Below are positions 1-9,866 of a stretch of DNA of 64,000 bases, one piece after another. Numbering within the stretch: position 1 is the first letter of the stretch; every line of letters starts with the position of its first letter. Source of the DNA: Phaeospirillum sp. (GTDB lineage Bacteria; Pseudomonadota; Alphaproteobacteria; Rhodospirillales; Magnetospirillaceae); contig JAUSFB010000027.1 in assembly GCA_030651575.1 (NCBI GenBank), positions 62,001 to 126,000 of the forward strand, in the 5' to 3' direction. Under the pieces are notes generated by a model. That model was not told the origin of the DNA. It saw only the letters and a list, made by a program, of their open reading frames with translations, and made no database searches. The position numbers were made by a program, and so were the translations under genes.

Positions 1-1
1 G

Positions 2-1096
2 CGGGTGCTGGCCCTGCTGGACGACGCCGGCATCCACGCCATTCCCACCGGCATCGATCACGGCACCGTCACCGCCGTGATCGGCAAGGCTCATTTCGAG
101 ATCACCACCTTGCGGCGCGATGTGGAGAGCTTTGGCCGGCATGCCCGCATCGAATACACCGACGACTGGCGCATCGACGCCTCGCGGCGCGATTTTACCA
201 TGAACGCCCTGTCCGCCGACCCCCAGGGCCGCATCTACGACCCGTTCGACGGCTTGGCCGATCTGGGCGCCGGCCGGGTGTGCTTCGTGGGAGACCCATT
301 CCAGCGCATCGAGGAAGACGCGCTGCGCCTGCTGCGTTTCTTCCGCTTCCATGCCCATTACGGCCGGCGGACCAATATGGACGACCGCGCCCTGGTCGCC
401 TGCCGCAAGATGGCACATAGACTGACCGGTCTGTCCGGAGAGCGGGTGGCCGGCGAGTTGCTGCGGCTGCTGCTGGCCGATGACCCGGCCTCGGTGCTGC
501 TGACCATGCATGGTCAGGGCATTCTCGAACCCCTGCTGCCCGAAGCGAATAATTTCGGCCGCTTGCGGGTGCTGTCCTGGCTGGAAAGCCGGGGGCTGGC
601 CCGCGACGATGTCCATCCCGACGCCATCCGCCGGCTGGCCGCCATGCTGACCACCGGCAGGGCCGGGGCCGAGGCCATCGGCGAACGGTTGAAGCTGTCG
701 GGGGTTCAGACCCGCCGGTTGGCCGCCATGGCGGCTCCGCGCGCGACGGTCGGGCCGGGGCTCGATTCCGTCGCCGCGCGACGGATCTTGCGACATGTGG
801 GAGCGGCCGAGCTTCGAGATCTGGCGCTGTTGAGCTGGGCGGAGCGGCGCAGCCTGAACGCCAAGCCTTCCGCCGCCGAGACCGAGGGCTGGACCAGGCT
901 GCTGAATGCCGCCCGCGACTGGGTGCCGGTTGAACTGCCGGTCAAGGGCCGCGACGTCCTGGCGCTGGGCATCGCCCACGGCCCCGATGTCGGGCGCCTG
1001 CTGGCCAGGGTTGAAGCATGGTGGGAAGATCGCGACTACCGCCCCGACCGCGCCGCCTGCATGGCGGAACTCGGCCGGATGGTGGCGCAGGCCTGA
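2..1096 (+). CDS. cca: CCA tRNA nucleotidyltransferase (5' end outside window)
   Basis: Adds or repairs the 3'-terminal CCA of tRNAs in the cytoplasm, using CTP and ATP. The frame is open to the left window edge, so the start is missing. The catalytic head with the GG and DxD motifs, probably some 60-70 residues, lies outside the window. What is visible begins just before the GIDHGTVTAVI strand. It continues through the RRD-type nucleotide-binding segment (DASRRDFTMNAL), the DPF-DG-DL motif and the EDALRLLRFFRF helix, which are hallmarks of the poly(A) polymerase/CCA-adding family. The C-terminal RNA-binding part is helical. The family assignment is firm; separate CC- or A-adding activity cannot be excluded without the head domain. 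Confidence 0.93.
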   Translation, partial: RVLALLDDAGIHAIPTGIDHGTVTAVIGKAHFEITTLRRDVESFGRHARIEYTDDWRIDASRRDFTMNALSADPQGRIYDPFDGLADLGAGRVCFVGDPFQRIEEDALRLLRFFRFHAHYGRRTNMDDRALVACRKMAHRLTGLSGERVAGELLRLLLADDPASVLLTMHGQGILEPLLPEANNFGRLRVLSWLESRGLARDDVHPDAIRRLAAMLTTGRAGAEAIGERLKLSGVQTRRLAAMAAPRATVGPGLDSVAARRILRHVGAAELRDLALLSWAERRSLNAKPSAAETEGWTRLLNAARDWVPVELPVKGRDVLALGIAHGPDVGRLLARVEAWWEDRDYRPDRAACMAELGRMVAQA

Positions 1097-1342
1097 TCAC
1101 AGCCCAAAAGCGGCGCTGCCATCCATATCGGCCTCCAGGCGCTCCAGCGCGGGAAATCCGGATAGCCGTCCCTTGCGGGCGAGGGACAGAAACCTCTCCA
1201 GGGCCTGCTCGCTGCACCGCACGCACTGCCTGCAACCACGCCCGGACGCGCATCGAAGGACCAGATGCAGGTCTTCCAACTCCAGTTCCGCGGTTCGCTG
1301 CTCCCAACCGCAGGGGCCTTCTTTTGGGCCTAATTTCGTCAT
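1097..1342 (-). CDS. Small Cys-rich hypothetical protein
   Basis: This 81-residue ORF starts at an ATG (minus strand, position 1342) and ends directly against the cca stop on the other strand. I do not recognise a family. Its centre carries a compact C-x5-C-x2-C-x2-C cluster (CASGRGCRQCVRC), which could bind zinc or an iron-sulfur centre, followed by an amphipathic helix-like stretch. A TTG at 1357 would add five residues, but the ATG is preceded by a purine-rich GGTGG. Codon third positions are GC-rich like the neighbours, which supports a real gene. It is separated from the upstream tldD by that gene's terminator, so it would need its own promoter. It could still be a chance ORF. Confidence 0.4.
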   Translation of the reverse strand: MTKLGPKEGPCGWEQRTAELELEDLHLVLRCASGRGCRQCVRCSEQALERFLSLARKGRLSGFPALERLEADMDGSAAFGL

Positions 1343-1354
1343 AACCACCGACCC

Positions 1355-1389
1355 CAAAATAAAAGGGGCGTCGCCAATGGCGAGCCCCG
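1355..1389 (-). terminator. Rho-independent terminator of tldD
   Basis: Read on the minus strand, a GGGGC/TCGCC stem (1365-1388, one bulged base, AAT loop) is followed by TTTTATTTT at 1364-1355. It lies about 110 bases past the tldD stop. Confidence 0.7.
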
Positions 1390-1500
1390 TCCGCTTTCAA
1401 GGTTAAGGGCATGAAGAAATTATGGATATGCGGGCATTGGTATATAACCGGATGATAATCCGACCATTGGAAGTAGAAAAACCGAAACCACCACTGAAAC

Positions 1501-2934
1501 TCACACGGCCGTTCCACCAACCGTCAGCCCATCCATGCGCAACGTCGGCTGGCCGACGCCCACCGGCACGCCCTGGCCGTCCTTGCCGCAGGTGCCGATT
1601 CCCGGATCGAGCAGCAGGTCGGTGCCGATCATGGAAACGCGGGTCAGCGCATCGGGGCCGTTGCCGATCAGGGTGGCGCCCTTGACCGCCTGACCGACCT
1701 TGCCATTCTCGATCAGATAGGCCTCGGAGGCCGAAAACACGAACTTGCCGCTGGTGATGTCCACCTGACCGCCGCCGAAATTGACGGCGTAGATCCCCTT
1801 GGACACCGAGGCGATGATCTCGGCCGGGTCCTTGTCGCCGGCCAGCATGAAGGTGTTGGTCATGCGCGGAATCGGAGCATGGGCATAGGACTGGCGGCGA
1901 CCGTTGCCGGTGGGCGCAACCCCCATCAGGCGGGCGTTCATGCGGTCCTGGAGGTAGCCCACCAGGATGCCGTCCTCGATCAGCACATTGCGCGCCGAGG
2001 GCGTGCCCTCGTCGTCGATGGAGATCGAGCCGCGACGGTCGGGAATGGTGCCGTCATCGACCACGGTGACGCCGGGCGAGGCGACTCTTTGGCCGATCTT
2101 GCCCGAGAAGGCGGAGGTGGATTTGCGATTGAAATCGCCCTCCAGACCGTGGCCCACCGCCTCGTGCAGCATGACGCCGGGCCAGCCCGGACCCAGCACC
2201 ACCGGCATCTCGCCCGCCGGGGCGGGAATCGAGCCCAGATTGATGTCGGCCTGTCGCAGCGCCTCGTCCACGCAGTGCCGCCAGTCGGCAAGACCCATCA
2301 GCGCGCCATAGGCGATGCGACCGCCGATACCGTGCCCGCCGGTTTCCATGCGGTCGCCCTCGCCCAGCACGACGCTGACGTTCAGACGCACCATGGGCCG
2401 GATATCGGCGGCCAGAGCGCCGTCGGCCCGCAGGATGCAGACCGCCTGCCACGACCCGGATAACGAGGCCGAGACCTGACGCGCCCGCGAATCCTTGGCC
2501 CTGGCATAGGCGTCGATCTCTTCCAGCAGCTTGACCTTGTCCTCGAACGGCACCTGCGCCAGCGGATTGAGCGAGGTGTAAAGCGGCCGGGCGACCCGGT
2601 GCGGCCCCTGGGCCGCCTTGCCCGAATGCCCCGAGCGCACCGCCCTGACCGTCTCGGCGGCGCGGCGGATGGCGGCTTCGGTCAGTTCTGTTCCGTGAGC
2701 GTAGCCATGCGCCTCGCCCGCCACGGCGCGCAGGCCAAAGCCCTGGGCGGTGTCGAAGCTGGCGCTTTTGATCTGACGGTCGTCCAGCACCACCGTCTCG
2801 GACTGGCGGTATTCCAAAAACAACTCGCCGTCATCGGCTCCCACCAGGGACTCGGCCACCGCGCGGCGGATCGCCGCCTCGTCGAGGCCGGCGCGATCAA
2901 AGAACAATTCATGGGCCATGGCGGAGTGGGGCAT
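1501..2934 (-). CDS. tldD: Metalloprotease TldD
   Basis: TldD is the active-site subunit of the TldD/TldE (PmbA) peptidase, a cytoplasmic metalloprotease that trims unfolded or modified peptides such as CcdA and microcin precursors. The zinc motif HEAVGH is at about residues 257-262, followed by the typical GLEGDFNRKSTSAF segment. The C-terminal half carries the conserved Gly-rich strands (NFGGGQVDITSGKFVFS). I chose the ATG at 2934 because AGGAG sits eight bases upstream and the resulting 477 residues match the family. A frame extension to 2997 only adds low-complexity sequence. It is divergent from the DUF3422 gene. No pmbA/tldE partner is in the window. Confidence 0.95.
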   Translation of the reverse strand: MPHSAMAHELFFDRAGLDEAAIRRAVAESLVGADDGELFLEYRQSETVVLDDRQIKSASFDTAQGFGLRAVAGEAHGYAHGTELTEAAIRRAAETVRAVRSGHSGKAAQGPHRVARPLYTSLNPLAQVPFEDKVKLLEEIDAYARAKDSRARQVSASLSGSWQAVCILRADGALAADIRPMVRLNVSVVLGEGDRMETGGHGIGGRIAYGALMGLADWRHCVDEALRQADINLGSIPAPAGEMPVVLGPGWPGVMLHEAVGHGLEGDFNRKSTSAFSGKIGQRVASPGVTVVDDGTIPDRRGSISIDDEGTPSARNVLIEDGILVGYLQDRMNARLMGVAPTGNGRRQSYAHAPIPRMTNTFMLAGDKDPAEIIASVSKGIYAVNFGGGQVDITSGKFVFSASEAYLIENGKVGQAVKGATLIGNGPDALTRVSMIGTDLLLDPGIGTCGKDGQGVPVGVGQPTLRMDGLTVGGTAV

Positions 2935-3020
2935 GGGAGCTCCTGAAGGGAATTGGCGGCGCGGCGACGATGGGTGTACACCTGAAACCATAAGCATCTC
3001 TCATCGGAGATATATGGGCA

Positions 3021-4313
3021 ATGACGGAAGGTGTACCAGTCCGGACGGTGAGCTTCCGCGAACACTCCCAGCGCCGCATCCTGGCCGGCGAGGTCCATGC
3101 GCGGCCCTACGAAGTTCTAACCGCCCCCGTGCGCGCCTCGCAACTGGCCCTGGTCCATGCCGACCCCGAGGCCGAACGCGCCCATCTCGCCCTGCTGCTG
3201 GCCAGCCACGGCGCCGAGCCGCCGGGTGACGGCGCCAGCTACTTCATCCGCGACCTGGGCGGCTTTCGCCTGCGCTGGGAACGGCACAGCGAGTTCTCTA
3301 CCTATACCATCTTGCGCACCGACCCGTTCGAGACCCCGTTTCTGACCACCGCCCTGGATCTGATCCCCGCCGACTGGCTGGAAAGCCTGCCGGGCGAGAT
3401 GATGACCGGTGTCCATGTGGCGGTGGCGGCGGACCTGCCCCAGGATCTGGGGCCGCTGTTCGACGGCAATTCCCTGATCGGAGCCAAGGTGCTGTGGGGA
3501 GCCGGCGAGGCCTGGACCGATTTCCGCCTGCATGCCGACGGCTTTGGCCGCTTCGTGCTGCGCGACCTCGGCCTGTCCCGAGGGCAGACCGGCCGGCTGG
3601 TGCAACGACTGCTGGAAATCGAGACCTACCGCATGATGGCCCTGCTGGCCTTCCCGCTGGCCCGTCACGCCGCTGGCGAGATCGCCCGCATCGACCGCGA
3701 CCTGGGCGGCATCGTCACCCAGTTGGCCGACCCCGAGGTGCGGCAAAACGACCGTGAACTGCTGGAGCACCTGACCCGCCTCGCCGCCGAGGCCGAGCAG
3801 TTGGATGCCGCCACCAGCTTTCGTCTGTCCGCCGCCAAGGCCTATTACGCCATCGTCGGCCAACGCATCGCCGAACTGCGCGAAGACCGCATTCCCGGCT
3901 TTCAGACCTTCGCCGAATTCATCGACCGCCGGCTGGGACCGGCCATGAAGACCTGCGAATCGGTGTCCGAGCGGCAACAACTGCTATCCACCCGCGTGTC
4001 GCGGGCCGGCGACCTGCTGCGGACCCGCGTCGATATCGCGCTGGAAGAAAAAAACCGCGACCTGCTCAACTCCATGAACCGCCGGGCCGAGTCGCAATTG
4101 CGCCTGCAAGAAACGGTGGAAGGTCTGTCGGTGGTGGCGATCAGCTACTATCTGCTGGGCCTGATCGGGTACCTGGCCAAGGGCCTGAAATCCGCCGGCC
4201 TGCCCGTCAACGCCGACCTCGCCGGCCTGATCGGCCTGCCGGTGGTCGCCGGCGCGGTCTGGCTGGGCGTCCGCCGCCTGCGCAAGGCGATCGCCCAAAG
4301 AGAAGGGGAATAG
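3021..4313 (+). CDS. DUF3422 family membrane-anchored protein
   Basis: This 430-residue protein of the DUF3422 family has unknown biochemical function. The N-terminal half shows the family signature around EVHARPYEVLTAP and a soluble alpha/beta region. Residues about 230-340 are predicted coiled or helical (EKNRDLLNSMNRRAESQLRLQETVEGLSVVAIS). Two hydrophobic segments near the C-terminus (around SVVAISYYLLGLIGYLAKGL and LIGLPVVAGAVWLGV) suggest an inner-membrane anchor, as in CorA-like architectures. A GGAG lies 11 bases before the ATG. It is transcribed divergently from tldD, with an 86-base gap that holds a GGTGTACACC palindrome at 2972-2981. Confidence 0.8.
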   Translation: MTEGVPVRTVSFREHSQRRILAGEVHARPYEVLTAPVRASQLALVHADPEAERAHLALLLASHGAEPPGDGASYFIRDLGGFRLRWERHSEFSTYTILRTDPFETPFLTTALDLIPADWLESLPGEMMTGVHVAVAADLPQDLGPLFDGNSLIGAKVLWGAGEAWTDFRLHADGFGRFVLRDLGLSRGQTGRLVQRLLEIETYRMMALLAFPLARHAAGEIARIDRDLGGIVTQLADPEVRQNDRELLEHLTRLAAEAEQLDAATSFRLSAAKAYYAIVGQRIAELREDRIPGFQTFAEFIDRRLGPAMKTCESVSERQQLLSTRVSRAGDLLRTRVDIALEEKNRDLLNSMNRRAESQLRLQETVEGLSVVAISYYLLGLIGYLAKGLKSAGLPVNADLAGLIGLPVVAGAVWLGVRRLRKAIAQREGE

Positions 4314-4352
4314 CCGCCGCGATCCGTCAAACGGCAAGAATCGGCTTCGCTC

Positions 4353-4380
4353 TTCCCCTCGGCTTCCGCCGTGCTATAGT
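4353..4380 (+). promoter_or_regulatory. Possible promoter of bamD-recN
   Basis: TTCCCC (4353-4358) and TATAGT (4375-4380) are separated by 16 bases, 40 bases before bamD. The -10 is good and the -35 is weak. Confidence 0.35.
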
Positions 4381-4419
4381 TCGGCTTCCTCGCAGGCAGC
4401 CTCTTCCGAACGAGATTTC

Positions 4420-5340
4420 ATGACCTTTACATCGTTGTCAGATCATTCCAAGGCGCTCGCGCTGGTCGCGCTGGTTTTCCTCGGCGGCTGCTCCGCCAAG
4501 AAGGAGGACTATGTCGAGCGTCCGGTGGAGGAACTCTACAACGCCGCCATGGATTCCGTCGACGCCAAGGAATACTACAAGGCGGCCCAGGCCTTCGACG
4601 AGGTGGACCGCCAGCATCCCTACTCGGTCTGGGCGACCAAGGCGCAGCTGATGGGGGCCTATGCGCTGTACGAGCGCAACAAGTACGATGACGCCATCAT
4701 CGGCCTCGACCGCTTCATCCAGCTGCATCCCGGCAGCCGCGACGCCGCCTACGCCTATTACCTCAAGAGTCTGTGCTACTACGAACAGATCACCGACGTG
4801 TCGCGCGACCAGAAGATGACCGAGCTGGCGCTAAAGACGCTGCAAGAGGTGGTGGACCGCTTTCCCGCCAGCAGCTACGCCCGCGACGCCAAGCTGAAGA
4901 TCGACCTCGCCCGCGACCATATCGCCGGCAAGGAAATGGCGGTGGGACGCTATTACCTGACGATCAAGCAATATCTGGCCGCCCTCAACCGCTTCAAGTC
5001 GGTGGCCGAGCAGTATCAGACCACCACCCACGTCCCCGAGGCGCTCCACCGCATGGTCGAGATCTACGCCACCCTGGGCCTGGAAGCCGAAGCACAACGG
5101 ACCGCCTCGGTGCTGGGACACAACTTCCCCGGCAGCGAATGGTACGACGACACCTATTCCATCATCGAACGCGGCAACACCGACCCCTCGAACCGCAAGG
5201 AACGGGACAAGACCTGGGTCGATTCGCTGACCTTCTGGTCCAAGGACAAGGCCGAGGTCGAGGCCCCGCCCCCGCCGAAGAAGCCCGACGATCCCGCCAC
5301 GACCAGCGGCGGTTGGTTCAACTGGGCCAAGTTCTGGTAG
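4420..5340 (+). CDS. bamD: Outer membrane assembly lipoprotein BamD
   Basis: BamD (ComL) is the essential lipoprotein of the BAM complex that inserts beta-barrel proteins into the outer membrane. A type II signal peptide ends in the lipobox LGGC, giving a lipidated Cys at about residue 24. It is followed by about five TPR-like repeats: ELYNAAMDSVDAKEYYKAAQAFDEV, then the HPYSVWATKAQ and HPGSRDAAYAYYLKSLCYYEQI segments typical of BamD. The C-terminal tail is Pro/Lys-rich. It abuts recN without a gap (recN ATG follows the TAG directly), so the two are co-transcribed. In many alphaproteobacteria this pair follows ftsZ-lpxC; here it stands apart from the dcw cluster. Confidence 0.94.
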   Translation: MTFTSLSDHSKALALVALVFLGGCSAKKEDYVERPVEELYNAAMDSVDAKEYYKAAQAFDEVDRQHPYSVWATKAQLMGAYALYERNKYDDAIIGLDRFIQLHPGSRDAAYAYYLKSLCYYEQITDVSRDQKMTELALKTLQEVVDRFPASSYARDAKLKIDLARDHIAGKEMAVGRYYLTIKQYLAALNRFKSVAEQYQTTTHVPEALHRMVEIYATLGLEAEAQRTASVLGHNFPGSEWYDDTYSIIERGNTDPSNRKERDKTWVDSLTFWSKDKAEVEAPPPPKKPDDPATTSGGWFNWAKFW

Positions 5341-7002
5341 ATGTTGATCTCGCTATCGATCCGCGACGTTGTTCTGATCGAGCGCCTCGACCTGTCCTTC
5401 GCCGCCGGCCTGTCGGTGTTCACCGGCGAGACCGGCGCCGGTAAGTCCATCTTGCTCGACTCGCTGGGGCTGGCGCTGGGCGCCCGCGCCGAGTCCGGGC
5501 TGGTGCGCCACGGCGTCGCCCAGGCCTCCGTCACCGCCGAATTCGACCCCGCCCCCGGCCATCCCGCCCGCGCCCTGCTGATCGAGCAGGACATGGATGC
5601 CGGCGACGCGCCGCTGGTGCTGCGCCGGGTGTTGACCGCCGATGGCCGTTCCCGCGCCTATGTCAACGACCAGCCGGTCAGCGTCGGGCTGCTGCGCCGC
5701 GTCGGCGACGAATTGGTCGAGATCCACGGCCAGTTCGAAAGCCACGGCCTGCTGGATTCCACCACCCATCTGGGCGTGCTGGACGCCTTTGGCGGGCTGG
5801 CCGCGCCAAAGGCCCGGACAACAGCGGCCTGGACCGGCTGGCGCGCCGCCAAGACCGCCCGGGCCGAGGCCGAGGCCTCGCTGGCCAAGGCCCGCGCCGA
5901 GGAAGAGACCCTGCGCCAGATGTTCGAGGATCTGGACGAACTGGACCCCAAGCCGGGCGAGGAAGCCGCCCTGGCCCAATCGCGCGCCGTCATGATGCAT
6001 GGCGAAAAGCTGCTGGAGGCCATGAACGCCGCCCAGACCGCCCTGACCGAACGCGGCGAGGTCGAAGCCGCCCTGCGCTCTGCCCAACGCTCGCTGGCGC
6101 GGGTGGCCGAACGGGCCGAGGGCAAGCTGGACGGCGTCATCGCCGCCCTGGACCGTGCCGCCGTGGAAGCCGCCGAGGCCACCGGCCTGCTGGAGCGCGC
6201 CTCGGCCGAAATCGACCTCGACCCCCGCCACCTGGAAAAGGTGGAAGAACGCCTGTTCGCCCTGCGCTCCGCCGCCCGCAAGCACGCGGTCTCCGCCGAC
6301 GAACTGGTGCTGCTGAAGGACCGCCTGGGCCGCCAACTGGCCGAACTGGAGGGCGGCGGCAACGACCTCGCCCGGCTGGCCCGCGAGGAACAGGCCGCCC
6401 GCACCGCCTATGTGGAGCAGGCCCGCGCCCTGTCCAAATCCCGCTGCGCCGCCGCTTCGGCCCTGGACACCGCCGTGGCGGCGGAACTGCCGCCGCTGAA
6501 GCTGGAAAAAGCCCGGTTCCAAACCCGCGTCGCCCCCCAGGACGAAGCCGCCTGGGGAGCCGGCGGCCTGGACAGCGTCGGCTTCGAGGTCGCCACCAAT
6601 CCCGGCAGCCCCCCCGGCCCGCTGGGCAAGATCGCATCCGGCGGCGAGCTGTCACGCTTCATGCTGGCGCTGAAAGTGGTGCTGGCCCGCGTGTCGCCCA
6701 CCCCCACGATCGTGTTCGACGAAGTGGATTCCGGCATCGGCGGCGCGGTGGCGGCGGCGGTGGGCGAACGCCTCGGCCGCCTCGCCGAAACCCTTCAGAT
6801 CCTGGTGGTGACCCACTCGCCCCAGGTGGCGGCGCGCGGCGCCCACCACTACCGGGTCGCCAAGACCGAAAGCAACGGCGCGGTCTTCACCGGCGTCGAC
6901 CAGCTTCCCGCCTCCGCCCGCCAGGAGGAAATCGCCCGCATGCTGTCCGGCGAAACCGTCACCGACCACGCCAGGGCGGCGGCGGCGGCGCTGATGGGGT
7001 AA
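5341..7002 (+). CDS. recN: DNA repair protein RecN
   Basis: RecN is an SMC-like cytoplasmic ATPase that acts at double-strand breaks and assists RecA repair. Walker A is GETGAGKS at about residues 29-36. A long coiled-coil region (about 150-370) separates it from the ABC signature ASGGELSRFMLALK and Walker B TIVFDEVDSGIGG near residue 460, followed by the His-switch strand LVVTHSPQVAA. Its 553 residues are normal for the family. The start touches the bamD stop and no separate promoter is visible. Confidence 0.96.
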   Translation: MLISLSIRDVVLIERLDLSFAAGLSVFTGETGAGKSILLDSLGLALGARAESGLVRHGVAQASVTAEFDPAPGHPARALLIEQDMDAGDAPLVLRRVLTADGRSRAYVNDQPVSVGLLRRVGDELVEIHGQFESHGLLDSTTHLGVLDAFGGLAAPKARTTAAWTGWRAAKTARAEAEASLAKARAEEETLRQMFEDLDELDPKPGEEAALAQSRAVMMHGEKLLEAMNAAQTALTERGEVEAALRSAQRSLARVAERAEGKLDGVIAALDRAAVEAAEATGLLERASAEIDLDPRHLEKVEERLFALRSAARKHAVSADELVLLKDRLGRQLAELEGGGNDLARLAREEQAARTAYVEQARALSKSRCAAASALDTAVAAELPPLKLEKARFQTRVAPQDEAAWGAGGLDSVGFEVATNPGSPPGPLGKIASGGELSRFMLALKVVLARVSPTPTIVFDEVDSGIGGAVAAAVGERLGRLAETLQILVVTHSPQVAARGAHHYRVAKTESNGAVFTGVDQLPASARQEEIARMLSGETVTDHARAAAAALMG

Positions 7003-7014
7003 GGGCTTCCTGCC

Positions 7015-7044
7015 TTGACAGTATCAATAGTGATACCGTATTTA
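7015..7044 (+). promoter_or_regulatory. Promoter with inverted-repeat operator of the hicA/hicB-like locus
   Basis: TTGACA (7015-7020, perfect -35) and TATTTA (7039-7044) lie 18 bases apart. The spacer holds a perfect inverted repeat, GTATCA-ATAG-TGATAC (7021-7036). An operator between -35 and -10 is the arrangement expected for autorepression by the ribbon-helix-helix antitoxin encoded downstream. Confidence 0.72.
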
Positions 7045-7045
7045 G

Positions 7046-7298
7046 CCCATAGGGACCATCGACCAGGTAATCGAGGACATGCGGCAAAACCCGGCTCACG
7101 TTCGGTTCGCCGACTTGTCCAGGGTATGCGAGCCGTTCTTTGGTCCGCCGCGCCAGTCTGGCACAAGCCATACGCTCTACAAGATGCCGGGCCGGGCGAT
7201 CCCCGCGTCAACATCCAGGCGGCAAGGCGTATCAGGTCAAGCAAGTCCTTCAGGCCATCGACAAGCTGAAGGCCATGCCGGAGAGCTCAAAGAAATGA
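7046..7298 (+). pseudogene. Decayed HicA-like toxin gene
   Basis: Three reading frames together spell a HicA-like toxin of the type found before hicB genes. The first reads IDQVIEDMRQNPAHVRFADL through RQSGTSHTLYKMP. A frame shift near 7190 gives GPGDPRVNIQ, and a second near 7215 gives GKAYQVKQVLQAIDKLKAM to a TGA at 7296-7298. The first shift is explained by one lost base after the KMP codons. No standard start codon lies between the in-frame TAG at 7043 and the ATG at 7079; an ATA at 7049 sits where a start would be expected. The toxin is therefore almost certainly dead. Its old stop overlaps the antitoxin ATG (ATGA), the usual coupling in such operons. Family recognition is from memory of related sequences. 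Confidence 0.7.
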
Positions 7299-7618
7299 CG
7301 ACCGACCGCTACACCTATCGCGTCACATGGTCCGCCGAGGATCAGGAATACCTCGGCACCTGCATCGAATTTCCAAGCCTGTCATGGCTGGACGAAGACG
7401 AGGACGAGGCCTTCCGAGGCATTCGCAAGCTGGTGCGCGAGGTTGTCGCCGACATGCAGGCCAATGATGAAACAATTCCGCCCCCCCTATCCGAAAAACG
7501 CTACTCCGGTAAGTTTCAGATTCGGACGACGCCGGAAATTCACCGCAAACTCGCCATCGAAGCCGCCGAAGCCCACGTTTCCATCAACCGATGGATCAAC
7601 TCCAAGCTGGCCGGCTAG
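7295..7618 (+). CDS. hicB: HicB-family antitoxin
   Basis: This 107-residue protein has the HicB layout. An N-terminal RNase-H-like fold (YTYRVTWSAEDQEYLGTCIEFPSLSWLDEDEDEAFRGI) is followed by a short linker. A C-terminal ribbon-helix-helix domain (KFQIRTTPEIHRKLAIEAAEAHVSINRWINSKL) would bind DNA. The ATG at 7295 overlaps the stop of the broken toxin gene, and the palindromic operator upstream is intact. With the toxin frame destroyed, this is an orphan antitoxin that may persist as an autoregulator or protect against related toxins. ligA starts 15 bases downstream, so readthrough from this promoter could affect ligA. Confidence 0.85.
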   Translation: MTTDRYTYRVTWSAEDQEYLGTCIEFPSLSWLDEDEDEAFRGIRKLVREVVADMQANDETIPPPLSEKRYSGKFQIRTTPEIHRKLAIEAAEAHVSINRWINSKLAG

Positions 7619-9823
<2,205 letters not shown>

Positions 9824-9866
9824 ACCTGTTGCCGTCCGGGCCGCTCTCCCGTATACGGTTGAAGTT

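Noticed and set aside
2972-2981. GGTGTACACC palindrome between tldD and the DUF3422 gene as an operator
   Set aside because: Only a ten-base palindrome without clear promoter context; kept as a remark, not a feature.
5353-6522. Long open frame antisense to recN (389 codons)
   Set aside because: Gly/Gln-rich shadow frame typical of high-GC DNA; recN on the other strand has all family motifs.
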